Shown: positions 46,731-56,252, counted from the stretch's first letter. The stretch is 64,000 nt of DNA from Achromobacter xylosoxidans (GCF_014490035.1 NZ_CP061008.1:6324001-6388000), one strand, 5' to 3'. Numbers and translations: made by a program. Notes: generated from the letters alone by a model not told the origin.

Positions 46731-47318
46731 ATGACTCTGAAGAACATTTGCGTGTATTGCGGCTCGAACCCGGGCGCCCGGCCGGATTACATCGAGCAGG
46801 CCCGCGTGCTGGCCCGCGAACTGGTGCGGCGCGATCTGGGACTGGTGTACGGCGGCTCGGTCGTGGGCATCATGGGCGTGGTGGCCAATGAGGTGTTGGC
46901 CGCCGGCGGCCGCGTGATCGGCGTGATCCCGGAACTGCTGATGAAGAAGGAACAGGCGCACCGCGGCCTGACCGAACTGCACCTGGTGCAGAGCATGCAC
47001 GAGCGCAAGGCCATGATGATGGAAAAGGCCGACGGCTTCATCGCGCTGCCAGGCGGCGCGGGCACGCTGGAAGAGTTCTTCGAAGTCTGGACCTGGGCCC
47101 AGCTGAACATGCACCAGAAGCCCTGCGGCCTGTTGAACATTGCCGGCTACTACGACGCGCTGGTCCAGTTCGTGGACCACGCGGTCGAGGAAGAATTCAT
47201 CCGCCCCCAGCATCGCGACATGCTGGTGGTGGAAGAGGACCCTGCTTTGCTGCTGGACCGCTACGCCATGTACGAACCGCCCAATGTCTCGAAGTGGTTC
47301 GAACAGATCAAGGCCTGA
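46731..47318 (+). CDS. LOG-family nucleoside 5'-monophosphate phosphoribohydrolase
   Basis: The 195-residue protein has the TIGR00730/LOG layout: ICVYCGSNPG, GLVYGGSVVGIMGVVANEV, the motif MHERKAMMMEKADGFIALPGGAGTLEEFFEVWTWAQL with PGGAGTxEE, and GYYDALVQFVDHAV. LOG enzymes cleave N6-modified AMP to the free base. In bacteria without cytokinin signalling they probably recycle nucleotides. ATG 46731 begins the conserved sequence. The upstream in-frame codons lie in the promoter region. Confidence 0.88.
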   Translation: MTLKNICVYCGSNPGARPDYIEQARVLARELVRRDLGLVYGGSVVGIMGVVANEVLAAGGRVIGVIPELLMKKEQAHRGLTELHLVQSMHERKAMMMEKADGFIALPGGAGTLEEFFEVWTWAQLNMHQKPCGLLNIAGYYDALVQFVDHAVEEEFIRPQHRDMLVVEEDPALLLDRYAMYEPPNVSKWFEQIKA

Positions 47319-47355
47319 GGCCATCCATTCACCAGACCACAACGGAAGCCCCGCA

Positions 47356-47922
47356 ATGCCCACCCATGCGTTGACTCCCGCCAGTACCGAATCCGTCCTG
47401 CGCGACTACTTTCACGCCAAGGACGAGAACCGCCCGCACTACATGGCGCGCGCGTTCGCGCCGGACGCCGTGCTGAAGATGGCCTTGCGCACGCAGGCCA
47501 TCGCCTTTCCGCCCGAGTCGCACGGCCTGGCCGCCATCACCGATACGCTGGTGCGCAAGTTCGGCCAGACCTACGACAACGTCTACACGTTCTACCTGGC
47601 GCGGCCCGAGGCTGGCGCGCGCCTGCCCGACTATCAGTGCGACTGGATCGTGGGCATGACGGAAAAGGCCACGGGCAACGTCCGCGTGGGCTGTGGCCGC
47701 TATGACTGGGAATTCCAGCCCGAGCCCTATCGCGCCAGCAACCTCGTCATCACCATCGAAACCATGGTGACGCTGCCCGCGCACGACACCGAAGCGGTGT
47801 TCGGATGGCTGCTGGGCCTGGACTATCCCTGGGCCAGCGCCGCCCGCGTCGTGGCCGGCGCGCCGCCGCTCGAAGGCCTGGCTCCCGTCGTGCACTATCT
47901 GCTGCATCCGAACGGCGCCTAG
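47356..47922 (+). CDS. NTF2/SnoaL-like domain protein
   Basis: The 188-residue protein begins with a pattern usual for NTF2-like folds (ESVLRDYFHAKDENRPHYMARAFAPDAVLKM) and continues YDNVYTFYLARP, DWIVGMTEKATGNVRVGCGRYDWEF. No catalytic residue set is obvious and there is no signal peptide. It follows the LOG gene by 37 bp on the same strand. The function is unknown. Confidence 0.7.
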   Translation: MPTHALTPASTESVLRDYFHAKDENRPHYMARAFAPDAVLKMALRTQAIAFPPESHGLAAITDTLVRKFGQTYDNVYTFYLARPEAGARLPDYQCDWIVGMTEKATGNVRVGCGRYDWEFQPEPYRASNLVITIETMVTLPAHDTEAVFGWLLGLDYPWASAARVVAGAPPLEGLAPVVHYLLHPNGA

Positions 47923-47971
47923 GGTCGGTACACGGCCATTTCAGCATCAACAGGCTCTAGAGATCCGCGAC

Positions 47972-48598
47972 TTGAAATACGACATCGCTGCTTTTGATTT
48001 TGATGGAACCCTGGCGGACACCATGCCATGGTTCAACTCCATCCTGAATACGGTGGCCGACAAATATGGCTTCCGCAAGATCGACGCCTCCGAACGCGAC
48101 CAGCTGCGCCATCGCGATGCCGCCGAGATCCTCAAGTTTCTCGGCATCCCGCTGTGGAAGCTGCCCGCCATCATGGCCCATGTGCGCACGCTGATGCAGG
48201 AAATCGACCCCAGCGTGCACCTGTTCGACGGCATTCCCGACGCGCTGGCGCGCCTGAAGGCGGGCGGGCTGCGGCTGGCGGTGGTCAGCTCGAACTCCAT
48301 CGAGAACGTGCAGCGCGTGCTGGGCGCGGAAACCGCCGCCCTGTTCGACAACTACGAATGCGGCACCGACCTGTTCGGCAAGTCCGCCAAGATCGACCGC
48401 CTGCTCAAGCAGCACGGCACCGCCCCCGAGCGCTTTCTGCTGGTGGGCGACGAAATGCGCGACATCGACGCCGCCCGCAAGGCGGGTGTGCGCGTGGGCT
48501 CCGTCGCCTGGGGCTATAACCATGTCGAGGCGCTGCGCGAACGCGGCCCCGACGAGCTGTTCTTGACCGTTGCCGACCTGCCAGCCGCGCTGGCCTGA
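47972..48598 (+). CDS. HAD-superfamily hydrolase, phosphoglycolate-phosphatase-like
   Basis: The 208-residue protein has HAD motif I AFDFDGTLADT (nucleophile Asp9, acid/base Asp11), motif II VVSSNS, motif III Lys around GKSAKIDRL, and motif IV LVGDEMRDIDAARKAG. An alpha-helical cap lies between I and II. It should dephosphorylate a small metabolite. I accept the TTG start at 47972, which begins the conserved fold, although no strong ribosome binding site is seen. Confidence 0.85.
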   Translation: MKYDIAAFDFDGTLADTMPWFNSILNTVADKYGFRKIDASERDQLRHRDAAEILKFLGIPLWKLPAIMAHVRTLMQEIDPSVHLFDGIPDALARLKAGGLRLAVVSSNSIENVQRVLGAETAALFDNYECGTDLFGKSAKIDRLLKQHGTAPERFLLVGDEMRDIDAARKAGVRVGSVAWGYNHVEALRERGPDELFLTVADLPAALA

Positions 48599-48616
48599 AC
48601 CTGGGACCTCACTGCC

Positions 48617-49243
48617 ATGCATATCGACCCCGCCCACCTGGTTACTGACGCGGACGCCCTGCAAGCGCTGTACGGCTCGCCTGGCGAAGCCTCGATCAAA
48701 AAGGAAGTGGACCATGTGCATCCGCACTACCGCGCCTTCATCGAAACCGCGCCGTTCGCGATGCTGGCGACCGCGGGTCCCGATGGCCTGGACGCCTCGC
48801 CGCGCGGCGACCCCGCGGGCTTTGTAGTGGTGGAGGACGAAAAGACGCTGCTGCTGCCGGACCGCCGCGGCAACAATCGCATCGACAGCTTGCGCAACAT
48901 CCTGGCCGACCCGCGGGTCGCGTTGCTGTTCCTCGTGCCTGGCGTGGGCGAAACCCTGCGCGTCAACGGCGCGGCGCGCATCAGCGTGGACCCCGCCCTG
49001 CTCGCCCGCTTCGAGATGGACGGCAGGCTGCCGCGCTCGGTGCTCGTCGTCGACGTGCACACCGTGTATTTCCAGTGTTCGCGCGCCCTGCTGCGCTCCA
49101 AGCTGTGGGATCCCGCTACCCAGGTGCCGCGCAGCGCCTTGCCCAGCGCCGGCCGCATCCTGTCGGACCTGACGGCAGGCACCTTCGACGGCGTCACCTA
49201 CGACCGCGATCTACCCGCCCGCGTGGCCAGCACCTTGTATTGA
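48617..49243 (+). CDS. Pyridoxamine-5'-phosphate-oxidase-family FMN protein
   Basis: The 208-residue protein has the split-barrel FMN fold (FIETAPFAMLATAGPDGLDASPRGDPAGFVVVEDEKTLLLPDRRGNNRIDSLRNIL broken into its strands). It has the longer form of the MSMEG_1061-like subfamily (FQCSRALLRSKLW). It probably binds FMN or F420 and reduces a small substrate. It is not PdxH, because the PLP-binding C-terminal motif is absent. It follows the HAD gene by 18 bp. Confidence 0.82.
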   Translation: MHIDPAHLVTDADALQALYGSPGEASIKKEVDHVHPHYRAFIETAPFAMLATAGPDGLDASPRGDPAGFVVVEDEKTLLLPDRRGNNRIDSLRNILADPRVALLFLVPGVGETLRVNGAARISVDPALLARFEMDGRLPRSVLVVDVHTVYFQCSRALLRSKLWDPATQVPRSALPSAGRILSDLTAGTFDGVTYDRDLPARVASTLY

Positions 49244-49252
49244 AAGCGAGTT

Positions 49253-49272
49253 CCGGGGCGGCTCGGCCCCGG
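49253..49272. terminator. Hairpin between converging oxidase and fmt genes
   Basis: CCGGGGC-ggctcg-GCCCCGG, followed by TGTTGT. It is a compact 7-bp stem in the 34-bp gap and probably serves both strands. Confidence 0.55.
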
Positions 49273-49277
49273 TGTTG

Positions 49278-50219
49278 TCAGGCCGGCTGCCAGCCGCGCG
49301 CGAACACGTCCACGGGCTGGCGCTTGCCGCCCGCCTTCTGCAATTCCAGCAGGCGCAGCACGCCGTTGCCGGTGGCGATGTCGATGCCTGAGACATCGGC
49401 CCGCAGCACGCTGCCGGGCGCAGCCGTCGTGGCCTGATCCAGCGCCTGCGCGCGCCACACCTTCACCGGGTCTGCCAGGCCGGGCAGGCGGATGCTGGCG
49501 CCCGGCACGGGATTGAAGGCGCGCACGCGGCGCGCCAGCAGTTCCGCTGGCTGCGTGCAATCCAGCGCGCCCTCGGCCTTGTCGAGCTTGGCGGCGTAGG
49601 TCACACCGGCCTCGGGCTGCTTGCGCGGCGTCAGTCCACCTTGAGCCAGCGCATCCAGCGCCGCGACGATCGCCTCGCCGCCCGCCAGCGCCAACGCATC
49701 GTGCAGTTCGGCCGCCGTGGTGTCGCCGCCGATGGGCACGACGCGTTCAAGCAGCATGTCACCCGTATCCAGGCCCTGATCCATTTGCATGATGGTCACG
49801 CCAGTCTGCGCGTCGCCGGCCTCGATGGCGCGCTGGATGGGCGCGGCGCCGCGCCAGCGCGGCAGCAGGCTGGCATGGATGTTCAGGCAGCCCAGGCGCG
49901 GCAGGTCCAGCACCCATTGCGGCAGGATCAGGCCATAGGCGGCCACCACCATCACGTCGGGGGCCACACGCTCAAGCAGCGCCCGGGCCTCGCCGGCCTC
50001 TTCGGGATAGCGGCCGTCCAGGCGCAGGCTGCGCGGCTGGGCGACCTCGATGCCGGCGTCCAGCGCCGCCTGCTTCACGGGGCTGGGCGTCAGCTTCAGC
50101 CCGCGCCCGGCAGGCCGGTCGGGCTGGGTCATGACCAGCGGGATCTCATGGCCTGCGGCGCGCAGGGCGTCAAAAGCGATACGGGCGAATTCCGGCGTGC
50201 CGGCAAAGACTAGGCGCAT
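49278..50219 (-). CDS. fmt: Methionyl-tRNA formyltransferase
   Basis: The 313-residue enzyme formylates initiator methionyl-tRNA with 10-formyl-tetrahydrofolate. It has [40 protein letters not shown], the catalytic signature [25 protein letters not shown], and the C-terminal OB-like domain ([17 protein letters not shown]). It follows def in the same direction with a 170-bp gap containing a GC-rich inverted repeat. Confidence 0.97.
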   Translation of the reverse strand: MRLVFAGTPEFARIAFDALRAAGHEIPLVMTQPDRPAGRGLKLTPSPVKQAALDAGIEVAQPRSLRLDGRYPEEAGEARALLERVAPDVMVVAAYGLILPQWVLDLPRLGCLNIHASLLPRWRGAAPIQRAIEAGDAQTGVTIMQMDQGLDTGDMLLERVVPIGGDTTAAELHDALALAGGEAIVAALDALAQGGLTPRKQPEAGVTYAAKLDKAEGALDCTQPAELLARRVRAFNPVPGASIRLPGLADPVKVWRAQALDQATTAAPGSVLRADVSGIDIATGNGVLRLLELQKAGGKRQPVDVFARGWQPA

Positions 50220-50340
50220 GGGACGTGAAAAGAAGAATGGAACGGACGTTCAAAGAATCGCGTTGCCCGCAGCCAGGAGGCCTGGCCGATCCGGGGCGCC
50301 GCGGATCCGGCTTTGCCGGTCCGCCTGCGCCGCCCCCTGG

Positions 50341-50391
50341 AGAGGGGCCCGCCTAGGGGGGCCGCGCAGCGGGTAGGGGGTGGGCCCCTCT
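50341..50391. repeat. Inverted repeat in the def-fmt gap
   Basis: AGAGGGGCCC (50341-50350) pairs perfectly with GGGCCCCTCT (50382-50391), whose last bases overlap the def stop codon. The enclosed bases are G-rich (GGGGGG, GGGTAGGGGGTGGG). Next to it GGATCCGGC-ttt-GCCGGTCC (around 50303-50321) forms another imperfect hairpin. It could attenuate read-through from def into fmt. Confidence 0.5.
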
Positions 50392-50902
50392 ACGCTCGCA
50401 ACGCTTCGCGCTCGGCCTTTTTCAGCCTGGTCTTGATGCGGTTCTGCTTCAGGCTGGACAGGTATTCCACGAACACCTTCCCTTCCAGATGATCGAGCTC
50501 GTGCTGCACGCACACGGCCAGCAGACCGTCGGCCTCGAACTCGAAGGGCTTGCCATCCACGTCCAGCGCCTTGCAGCGGATGCGGGAGGCGCGCTCGACG
50601 TCGTCATAGACGCCGGGCACGGACAGGCACCCCTCTTCGTAGATCTTGTAGTCGTCGCTGCGCCACGTGATCTCGGGATTGATCAGGACCAGCAGCTGGT
50701 TGCTTTCCTCGGACACATCGATCACGACGACGCGCTCATGCACGTCGACCTGGGTCGCGGCCAAGCCTACGCCCGGCGCGTCGTACATGGTTTCGGCCAT
50801 GTCGCGCACCAGTTGGCGGATGCGGTCGTCGACCTCGGCGACCGGCTTGGCCTTTTTGTGCAGGCGCGGGTCCGGGTAGCGAAGAATAGGAAGTAAAGCC
50901 AT
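50390..50902 (-). CDS. def: Peptide deformylase
   Basis: The 170-residue metalloenzyme removes the N-formyl group from new proteins. All three motifs are present: [10 protein letters not shown] (about 45), EGCLSVPG (about 90, metal Cys) and [12 protein letters not shown] (about 133, metal His and catalytic Glu). Length is normal for type 1. It is the first gene of def-fmt and is divergent from dprA across an AT-rich control region. Confidence 0.97.
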   Translation of the reverse strand: MALLPILRYPDPRLHKKAKPVAEVDDRIRQLVRDMAETMYDAPGVGLAATQVDVHERVVVIDVSEESNQLLVLINPEITWRSDDYKIYEEGCLSVPGVYDDVERASRIRCKALDVDGKPFEFEADGLLAVCVQHELDHLEGKVFVEYLSSLKQNRIKTRLKKAEREALRA

Positions 50903-51119
50903 TGCGGGGGAAATGCCAGTAGTCAGGTTTATATAAGAGTTTAATTCATTAGACTCTTGATTTCTAATAGTTTTCGGCTAATCCCGGGATTGGCAGGATT
51001 GCCATGTGCCCGGGAGTTTCCTGGCCGCGCCACGCCGCAAATCAATCCGCCCCGGCCCGCGGCCCAACGCCCCGCATGCGACACTCTCGCACCACCGACG
51101 CCCTTACGCGCCCCGCACG
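50903..51119. promoter_or_regulatory. Divergent control region of def-fmt and dprA
   Basis: An AT-rich island (50925-50975) in otherwise GC-rich DNA holds TTTATATAAG. It also holds a 6-bp inverted repeat AAGAGT/ACTCTT (50935-50940 and 50953-50958). This is the only plausible promoter area for def and dprA. No consensus -35/-10 pair stands out. Confidence 0.45.
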
Positions 51120-52232
51120 ATGCCGCTTACGCAATCCCCTTCCGAACTGGCCGCCTGGCTGCGCCTGTCCCTGGAACCGAACATCGGCTCCGCCACCGCC
51201 TGCACCCTGCTCGGCGCGCTCGGCCTGCCGGAACAGATCTACGCCCAGCGCGCCGCGGCTCTGTCGCGTCATCTGCCCGAAGCGCTGGCGCGGCAGCTGG
51301 CCGCCCCGATGCCGCCAGAGATGGCGGCGCAGGTCGAAAGCGCGCTGGAATGGGTGGCCGCGCCCGGCCGGCACATCCTGACGCTGGCCGATCCCACCTA
51401 TCCGCAAAGCCTGCTGACCATCGCCGACCCGCCCATCCTGCTCTATGTGGCGGGCGACCCCGCTTTCCTGCAGGGGCCGTCGCTGGCCGTGGTGGGCGCG
51501 CGCAACGCCACGCCCGGCGGCCAGGAAAACGCCCGCGCCTTTGCGCGGCATCTGGCCGGGCATGGCTGGCGCGTCGTCAGCGGGCTGGCGCTAGGTATCG
51601 ACGGCGCCGCCCATGAAGGCGCGCTGGACGCCGGCCCCGATGGCGCCGGCACGGTGGCCGTCATGGGCACCGGCATAGACCGCATCTACCCCGCCAAGCA
51701 TCGCGACCTGGCGCACCGCATCGCGGCGCACGGCGCGCTAGTATCGGAACTGCCGCTGGGCACGGGCGCGCTGCCGCAGCACTTCCCCAAGCGCAACCGC
51801 ATCGTGGCCGGGTTGGCGCGCGGCGTGCTGGTGGTGGAAGCCGCCCGCCAGAGCGGATCGCTGATCACGGCCAGGCTTGCCGCGGAAGGCGGGCGCGAGG
51901 TCTTCGCCATTCCCGGATCCATCCATTCGCCGCTTTCGCGCGGCTGCCATGCGCTGATCCGCCAGGGCGCCAAACTCGTGGAAACCGCCCGCGACATCAC
52001 CGACGAATTGGGCGGCGACCCCACGCCGGCCGCGCGCACCCAGCCCGCCGCCGCTAAGGCCTTGCCTGACCACCCGGTGCTGGACGCGCTGGGCTACGAT
52101 CCGCTGCACCTGGATGCGATCCAGGCCCGCAGTGGAATGGACACCGCCGACCTGCAGACGCAGTTGGTCGAACTGGAGCTGCAAGGCCGCATCGTCCGGC
52201 TCGACGATGGCCGTTACCAGCGCATGAAATAG
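51120..52232 (+). CDS. dprA: DNA-processing protein DprA
   Basis: The 370-residue protein protects incoming single-stranded DNA and loads RecA in natural transformation. It has the Rossmann-like DprA core (LAVVGARNATPGGQENARAFARHLAG, VVSGLALGIDGAAHEGALDAG, GTGIDRIYPAKHRDLAHRI, NRIVAGLARGVLVVEAARQSGSLITA). A C-terminal winged helix lies at about 315-370. I chose ATG 51120 (MPLTQSPSELAAWLRL). Earlier in-frame codons are Pro/Arg-rich and lie upstream of the conserved domain. With comF it suggests at least remnants of competence. Confidence 0.95.
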   Translation: MPLTQSPSELAAWLRLSLEPNIGSATACTLLGALGLPEQIYAQRAAALSRHLPEALARQLAAPMPPEMAAQVESALEWVAAPGRHILTLADPTYPQSLLTIADPPILLYVAGDPAFLQGPSLAVVGARNATPGGQENARAFARHLAGHGWRVVSGLALGIDGAAHEGALDAGPDGAGTVAVMGTGIDRIYPAKHRDLAHRIAAHGALVSELPLGTGALPQHFPKRNRIVAGLARGVLVVEAARQSGSLITARLAAEGGREVFAIPGSIHSPLSRGCHALIRQGAKLVETARDITDELGGDPTPAARTQPAAAKALPDHPVLDALGYDPLHLDAIQARSGMDTADLQTQLVELELQGRIVRLDDGRYQRMK

Positions 52233-52344
52233 GGTTGTTCCCCCCGGACCTCCCTGCAAAACAGGGTCGGCGCTATGGCGCTAATATTGGGCAGATAGCG
52301 CCGCCCTGCCGCGCCGCTTACCCCATCCCGAGACAGGAACAAAC

Positions 52345-53253
52345 ATGGCTTTGCCCTCCCGCGTGAAGATCGTCGAGGTGTCGCCCCGCGATGGCCTGCA
52401 GAACGAAAAGGAATTCGTCCCCACCGACATCAAGGTGGAATTGGTCAACCGCTTATCCGCCGCCGGTTTCCCCAATGTGGAAGCCGCTTCGTTCGTGTCG
52501 CCCAAATGGGTGCCGCAAATGGCCGACGGCGCCGAAGTGATGGCCCGCATCGAGCGCCGTCCCGGCACCATCTATTCCGTGCTGACGCCCAACATGAAGG
52601 GCTTCGAGGGCGCGCTGGCCGCCGGCGCCGATGAAATCGTGATCTTTGGCGCGGCCAGCGAAGCCTTCTCGCAAAAGAACATCAACTGTTCCATCGCCGA
52701 ATCGATCGCGCGCTTCGAACCCGTGGTGCAGGCCGCACGCGCCGCCGGTATCCGCGTGCGCGGCAGCATCAGCTGCGCGCTGGGCTGTCCCTACCAGGGC
52801 GAAGTGCCGGTGGAAGCGGTCGTGGATGTGGCGCAGCGCTATCTGGCGATGCAGGTCGACGAGATCGACGTGGCAGACACCATCGGCGTGGGCACGCCCA
52901 AGCGCGTGCGCGAAGTGATGAGCGCAGTGACGCGCGTGGCCGACCCGGCCCGCATCTCCGGCCACTTCCATGACACCTACGGGCAGGCCTTGGCCAACAT
53001 CCTGGCGGCGCTGGAAACCGGCATCTCGATTTTCCACACTTCAGTGGCCGGCCTGGGCGGCTGCCCCTACGCCAAGGGCGCCACCGGCAACGTCGCCACC
53101 GAAGACGTGCTGTACATGCTGCGCGGCCTGGACATCGACACCGGCGTGGACTTCGACGCCGTGGTCGACATCGGCCAATGGATGTCGGCCCACCTGAACC
53201 GCAAGGGCGCAAGCCGCGCGGGCAACGCCATTGCCGCCAAACGGGCGGCATGA
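52345..53253 (+). CDS. mvaB: Hydroxymethylglutaryl-CoA lyase
   Basis: The 302-residue TIM-barrel enzyme cleaves HMG-CoA to acetoacetate and acetyl-CoA, the last step of leucine breakdown. It has EVSPRDGLQNEKEFVPT (metal/catalytic Arg-Asp), SFVSPKWVPQMADG, GHFHDTYGQALANILAAL (metal His) and the catalytic-loop Cys in GLGGCPYAKGATGNVATEDV. No other leucine degradation gene is adjacent. It overlaps the next gene by 4 bp. Confidence 0.95.
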   Translation: MALPSRVKIVEVSPRDGLQNEKEFVPTDIKVELVNRLSAAGFPNVEAASFVSPKWVPQMADGAEVMARIERRPGTIYSVLTPNMKGFEGALAAGADEIVIFGAASEAFSQKNINCSIAESIARFEPVVQAARAAGIRVRGSISCALGCPYQGEVPVEAVVDVAQRYLAMQVDEIDVADTIGVGTPKRVREVMSAVTRVADPARISGHFHDTYGQALANILAALETGISIFHTSVAGLGGCPYAKGATGNVATEDVLYMLRGLDIDTGVDFDAVVDIGQWMSAHLNRKGASRAGNAIAAKRAA

Positions 53254-53735
53254 CGGACCGCATGAACGCTTCGGCCAGCACGCCCTCCGCCGAGGAACAC
53301 GCGGCGCTGCTGCGTACCATCGGTCCCCTGCCCTTGTCCGGCCAAGCCTGGCCCGACTGGGTCCGCATCCTGACCTGGGTCATCCTGGCGGTGCTGGGCG
53401 TGCAGGTGGTCACCACCGCCATCCGCGCGCCCTCGCAGCCCTTCGACACCTTGCTGGCCGTCGTGGTGGGGCTGTGCTTTCTGGGGCTGCTGTTCGTTTC
53501 CTGGCACATGCAGACGTCCATCACCACCATCGACGAACGCGGCCTGCGCCAGACCTGGTTCACGCGCCGCGAAGTCGCCTGGGAAGACGTGCGCTACGCG
53601 CGCTTCGTGCCGATGCTGTTTTCCAAGCGGCTGGTGGTGTTCACGCACCGCGGCCGGCCGATGATCTTCCAGGGCGGCACGCGGGAATTGCGGGCGGCGT
53701 TCGTGAAGATCGCGGAGTTGTACCGGCGCGGATAA
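53250..53735 (+). CDS. Small membrane protein with PH-like domain
   Basis: The 161-residue protein has two predicted membrane segments (about 34-52 and 62-82). A soluble C-terminal part starts at TSITTIDERGLRQTWFTRREVAWEDVRYARFVP, which resembles bacterial PH-like domains. The ATG overlaps the HMG-CoA lyase stop (ATGA), so the two are coupled, but no functional link is known. A second ATG 12 bases in (MNAS) is possible. Confidence 0.65.
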   Translation: MTDRMNASASTPSAEEHAALLRTIGPLPLSGQAWPDWVRILTWVILAVLGVQVVTTAIRAPSQPFDTLLAVVVGLCFLGLLFVSWHMQTSITTIDERGLRQTWFTRREVAWEDVRYARFVPMLFSKRLVVFTHRGRPMIFQGGTRELRAAFVKIAELYRRG

Positions 53736-53742
53736 AGCCATT

Positions 53743-53786
53743 GGGCTTCGCGCACGGGGCAATCGATTGCCCAACGCGCGAAACCC
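53743..53786. terminator. Large hairpin between converging genes
   Basis: Bases 53743-53753 pair with 53776-53786 with one mismatch, enclosing the perfect palindrome GGGCAATCGATTGCCC (53757-53772). It separates the PH-like gene and the amino-acid binding protein and has no T run. Confidence 0.5.
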
Positions 53787-53793
53787 GTCGTCG

Positions 53794-54810
53794 TCACCGT
53801 ATCGGCAACGCGTACATCAAGCCGCCCTGCGTCCACTGCGCATTCAGCCCGCGCTTGATCTTCAGGGGGCTGCCCTGGCCCACGTTACGCTCGAAGCTCT
53901 CGCCGTAGTTGCCCACCTGCTTGACGATGTTGTAGGCCCATTTCTCGTCCAGCCCCAGGTTGGCGCCGCTGCCGGGCGTGACGCCCAGGATGCGCTTGAT
54001 GTTGGGGTTGGCGCTCTTGGCCTGCTCGTCCACGTTCGCGGACGACACGCCGTACTCCTCGGCTTCGATCATGGCCGACAGCGACCAGCGCACGATGTTC
54101 AGCCAGGCATCATCGCCCTGGCGCACGAAGGGCCCCAGCGGTTCCTTGGAGATGATCTCGGGCAGCACCACGTAGTCGTCGGGGTTCTGCAGCTTGGAAA
54201 TGCGGATCGAGGCCAGGCCCGAGGCATCGGTGCTGAAGACGTCGCAGCGGCCGGCGGCGAACGCGTTGACCACTTCGTTGAAGGTCTCGATCACGACCGG
54301 CTTGTAGCTCACGTTGTTGGCGCGCGCCCAGTCGGCCAGCGTGTTTTCGTTGGACGTGCCGGTCTGCAGGCAAATGGTGGCGCCGTTGATCTCCTTGGCG
54401 CTCTTCACGCCCAGGGACTTCGGCACCAGGAAGCCCTGGCCGTCATAGAAGTTGATGCCGGCGTGGATGATGCCCAGTGCGGTGTCGCGCTGCTGCGTCA
54501 CGGTGGTATTGCGCGTCAGCACGTCCACCTCGCCAGATTGCAGGGCGGTGAAGCGCTGCTGCGAATTCAACGGCACCACCTTGATCTTGTTGGCGTCGCC
54601 GAAGACCGCCGCGGCAATTGCGCGGCACAGGTCCACGTCCAGGCCTTGCCACTTGCCTTGCGCGTCGGGCGCGGAGAAGCCCGCGAAGCCCGTGGTCGTG
54701 CCGCAAGCCACGGCGCCGCGCTGGCGCACCACGTCCAGCGTGGCCGCTTGCGCGCCCTGTGCCGCTGCCGCCAGCAACGCCGCGCCGATCAACCCTTTTG
54801 CAATGTTCAT
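53794..54810 (-). CDS. Amino-acid ABC transporter binding protein (AapJ-like)
   Basis: The 338-residue exported protein has a signal peptide (about 1-22). It has the SBP_bac_3 fold as in general L-amino-acid binding proteins AapJ/BztA: VACGTTTGFAGFSAPDAQGKWQGLDVDLCRAIAAAVFGD, LTRNTTVTQQRDTALGI, CLQTGTSNENTLADWAR and DVFSTDASGLASIR. The length exceeds typical family 3 proteins (about 260), which is normal for AapJ. The permease and ATPase genes are not in the window. Confidence 0.92.
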   Translation of the reverse strand: MNIAKGLIGAALLAAAAQGAQAATLDVVRQRGAVACGTTTGFAGFSAPDAQGKWQGLDVDLCRAIAAAVFGDANKIKVVPLNSQQRFTALQSGEVDVLTRNTTVTQQRDTALGIIHAGINFYDGQGFLVPKSLGVKSAKEINGATICLQTGTSNENTLADWARANNVSYKPVVIETFNEVVNAFAAGRCDVFSTDASGLASIRISKLQNPDDYVVLPEIISKEPLGPFVRQGDDAWLNIVRWSLSAMIEAEEYGVSSANVDEQAKSANPNIKRILGVTPGSGANLGLDEKWAYNIVKQVGNYGESFERNVGQGSPLKIKRGLNAQWTQGGLMYALPIR

Positions 54811-55010
54811 GACCTCGTTTCCTGTTCTGCTTTGCGGGCGCGGGAACGCGCCGAGGCAAGAAGCTTATAGACATGAAGCGCCCAAACCAAATAACGAGCG
54901 CTTATTTAGGTATGCGCACCCCGCACGCAAGCGCCGGGGCGGACAGTCTGAAGAGCTTAGCAACAGGCCAGCCAGAGGCGCATGCGCGCCGTCAAGCCGG
55001 CATCAGAGCA

Positions 55011-56252
55011 TCAGGCGGCCAGCGAGATCGACACCGGTTGGTTGGCCTCGCACGCGTCCAGCGCGCGGCCCAGCCGCACCATGCCCTGGGCGATCTGGCT
55101 TTCATTCATGGTGGCGAAAGACATGCGCATGGCGTGCAGGTCGGCCTGCGCCGCGTCCGCGTAGAACGCCTTGCCCGGCACGTAGACGACCTCGTGCTCG
55201 ATGGCGTAGGGCAACAGCCGCGTGGCGTCGATCTCACCGGTCAGCCGGGCCCAGAAGAACATGCCGCCCTCGGGCTTGCTGAAGGTGACGCGGCCGTTGA
55301 GTTCGCGGGCCAGGGATTCCGCCATCGCGTCGCAGCGCTGGCCGTAGGCCGCGCGGATGCGCGGCACGTGCTCGCCGTAGCGGCCGTTGGCCAGGTACTG
55401 GGCCACGACTTCCTGGATCCAGGCGGACGAGGCCATATCGTCGGCCGCCTTGGCGCTGACGCAGCGGCGGCGGACTTCCGGCGGCGCCACCAGCCAACCG
55501 ATGCGCAGCGCCGGCGCCATGGTCTTGGACATGCTGGCCAGGTACACGGCCCAGTGGCGCGCTTCGCCCTCGGCCAGCGCGGCGATGGGCGGCACCGCCT
55601 CGCCGGCAAAGCGCAGTTCGCTGTAAGGATCGTCCTCGACGATCAGGAAGCGGTGCTTGACCGCCAGTTCCAGCAGCCGCAGGCGGCGCTCACGCGTCAG
55701 GGTCGCGCCGCAAGGGTTGGAGAAGGAGGCGACCACGCAGACCATCTTGGGCTTGATGCGGCCGGCCAGTTCGTCCAGCGCGTCCACGTCGATGCCTTCG
55801 GGACCCGACTGCACCGTATGCACCGTTGCGCCGGTGTAACGCAGCGCCTGTACGGAATTGGGAAACGCGGGCGATTCGATGATGGCGTGGTCGCCGGGCT
55901 GCAGCATGACGCGGGTCAGCAGCGCCAGTGCCTGTTGCGAGCCGCCGGTCACGACCAGCTCGGTATCGGCGTTGCAATGGAGGCCGCGTTCGGCCGACAG
56001 GCGCGCCAACTCGTGGCGCAGGCTGGCCTGGCCGTCGATGTTGGAATACTGCAGGCAGGCGCCCAGGCGGGCCAGGACCTGGGTCGAGGCGATCGACAGG
56101 CCTTCCACGTCGAACAGTTCCTGCGCGGGATAGCCGCCCGCCAGCGAAATGGTGCCCGGCCGCATGGCATACGGCATGAGCGATCGGATGGGGGAAGCGG
56201 GAGGATTCAGGAAAGGCGTGGCGAAAGCGTATTCAGGCGCTGCGGTGGACAT
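55011..56252 (-). CDS. PLP-dependent aminotransferase, class I/II (MocR-type/2-aminoadipate-like)
   Basis: The 413-residue fold-type I enzyme has ISLAGGYPAQELFD, TGGSQQALALLTRVML, the PLP-contacting NPCGATLTRERR, DDPYSELRF, and the Schiff-base lysine in YLASMSKTMAPALRIGW. Closest general groups are 2-aminoadipate, valine-pyruvate or aromatic aminotransferases (LysN/ARO8 class). I set the start at 56252 because the preceding codons are unlike the family. The gene is divergent from yggS, another PLP protein. The donor and acceptor are not predictable. Confidence 0.88.
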   Translation of the reverse strand: MSTAAPEYAFATPFLNPPASPIRSLMPYAMRPGTISLAGGYPAQELFDVEGLSIASTQVLARLGACLQYSNIDGQASLRHELARLSAERGLHCNADTELVVTGGSQQALALLTRVMLQPGDHAIIESPAFPNSVQALRYTGATVHTVQSGPEGIDVDALDELAGRIKPKMVCVVASFSNPCGATLTRERRLRLLELAVKHRFLIVEDDPYSELRFAGEAVPPIAALAEGEARHWAVYLASMSKTMAPALRIGWLVAPPEVRRRCVSAKAADDMASSAWIQEVVAQYLANGRYGEHVPRIRAAYGQRCDAMAESLARELNGRVTFSKPEGGMFFWARLTGEIDATRLLPYAIEHEVVYVPGKAFYADAAQADLHAMRMSFATMNESQIAQGMVRLGRALDACEANQPVSISLAA

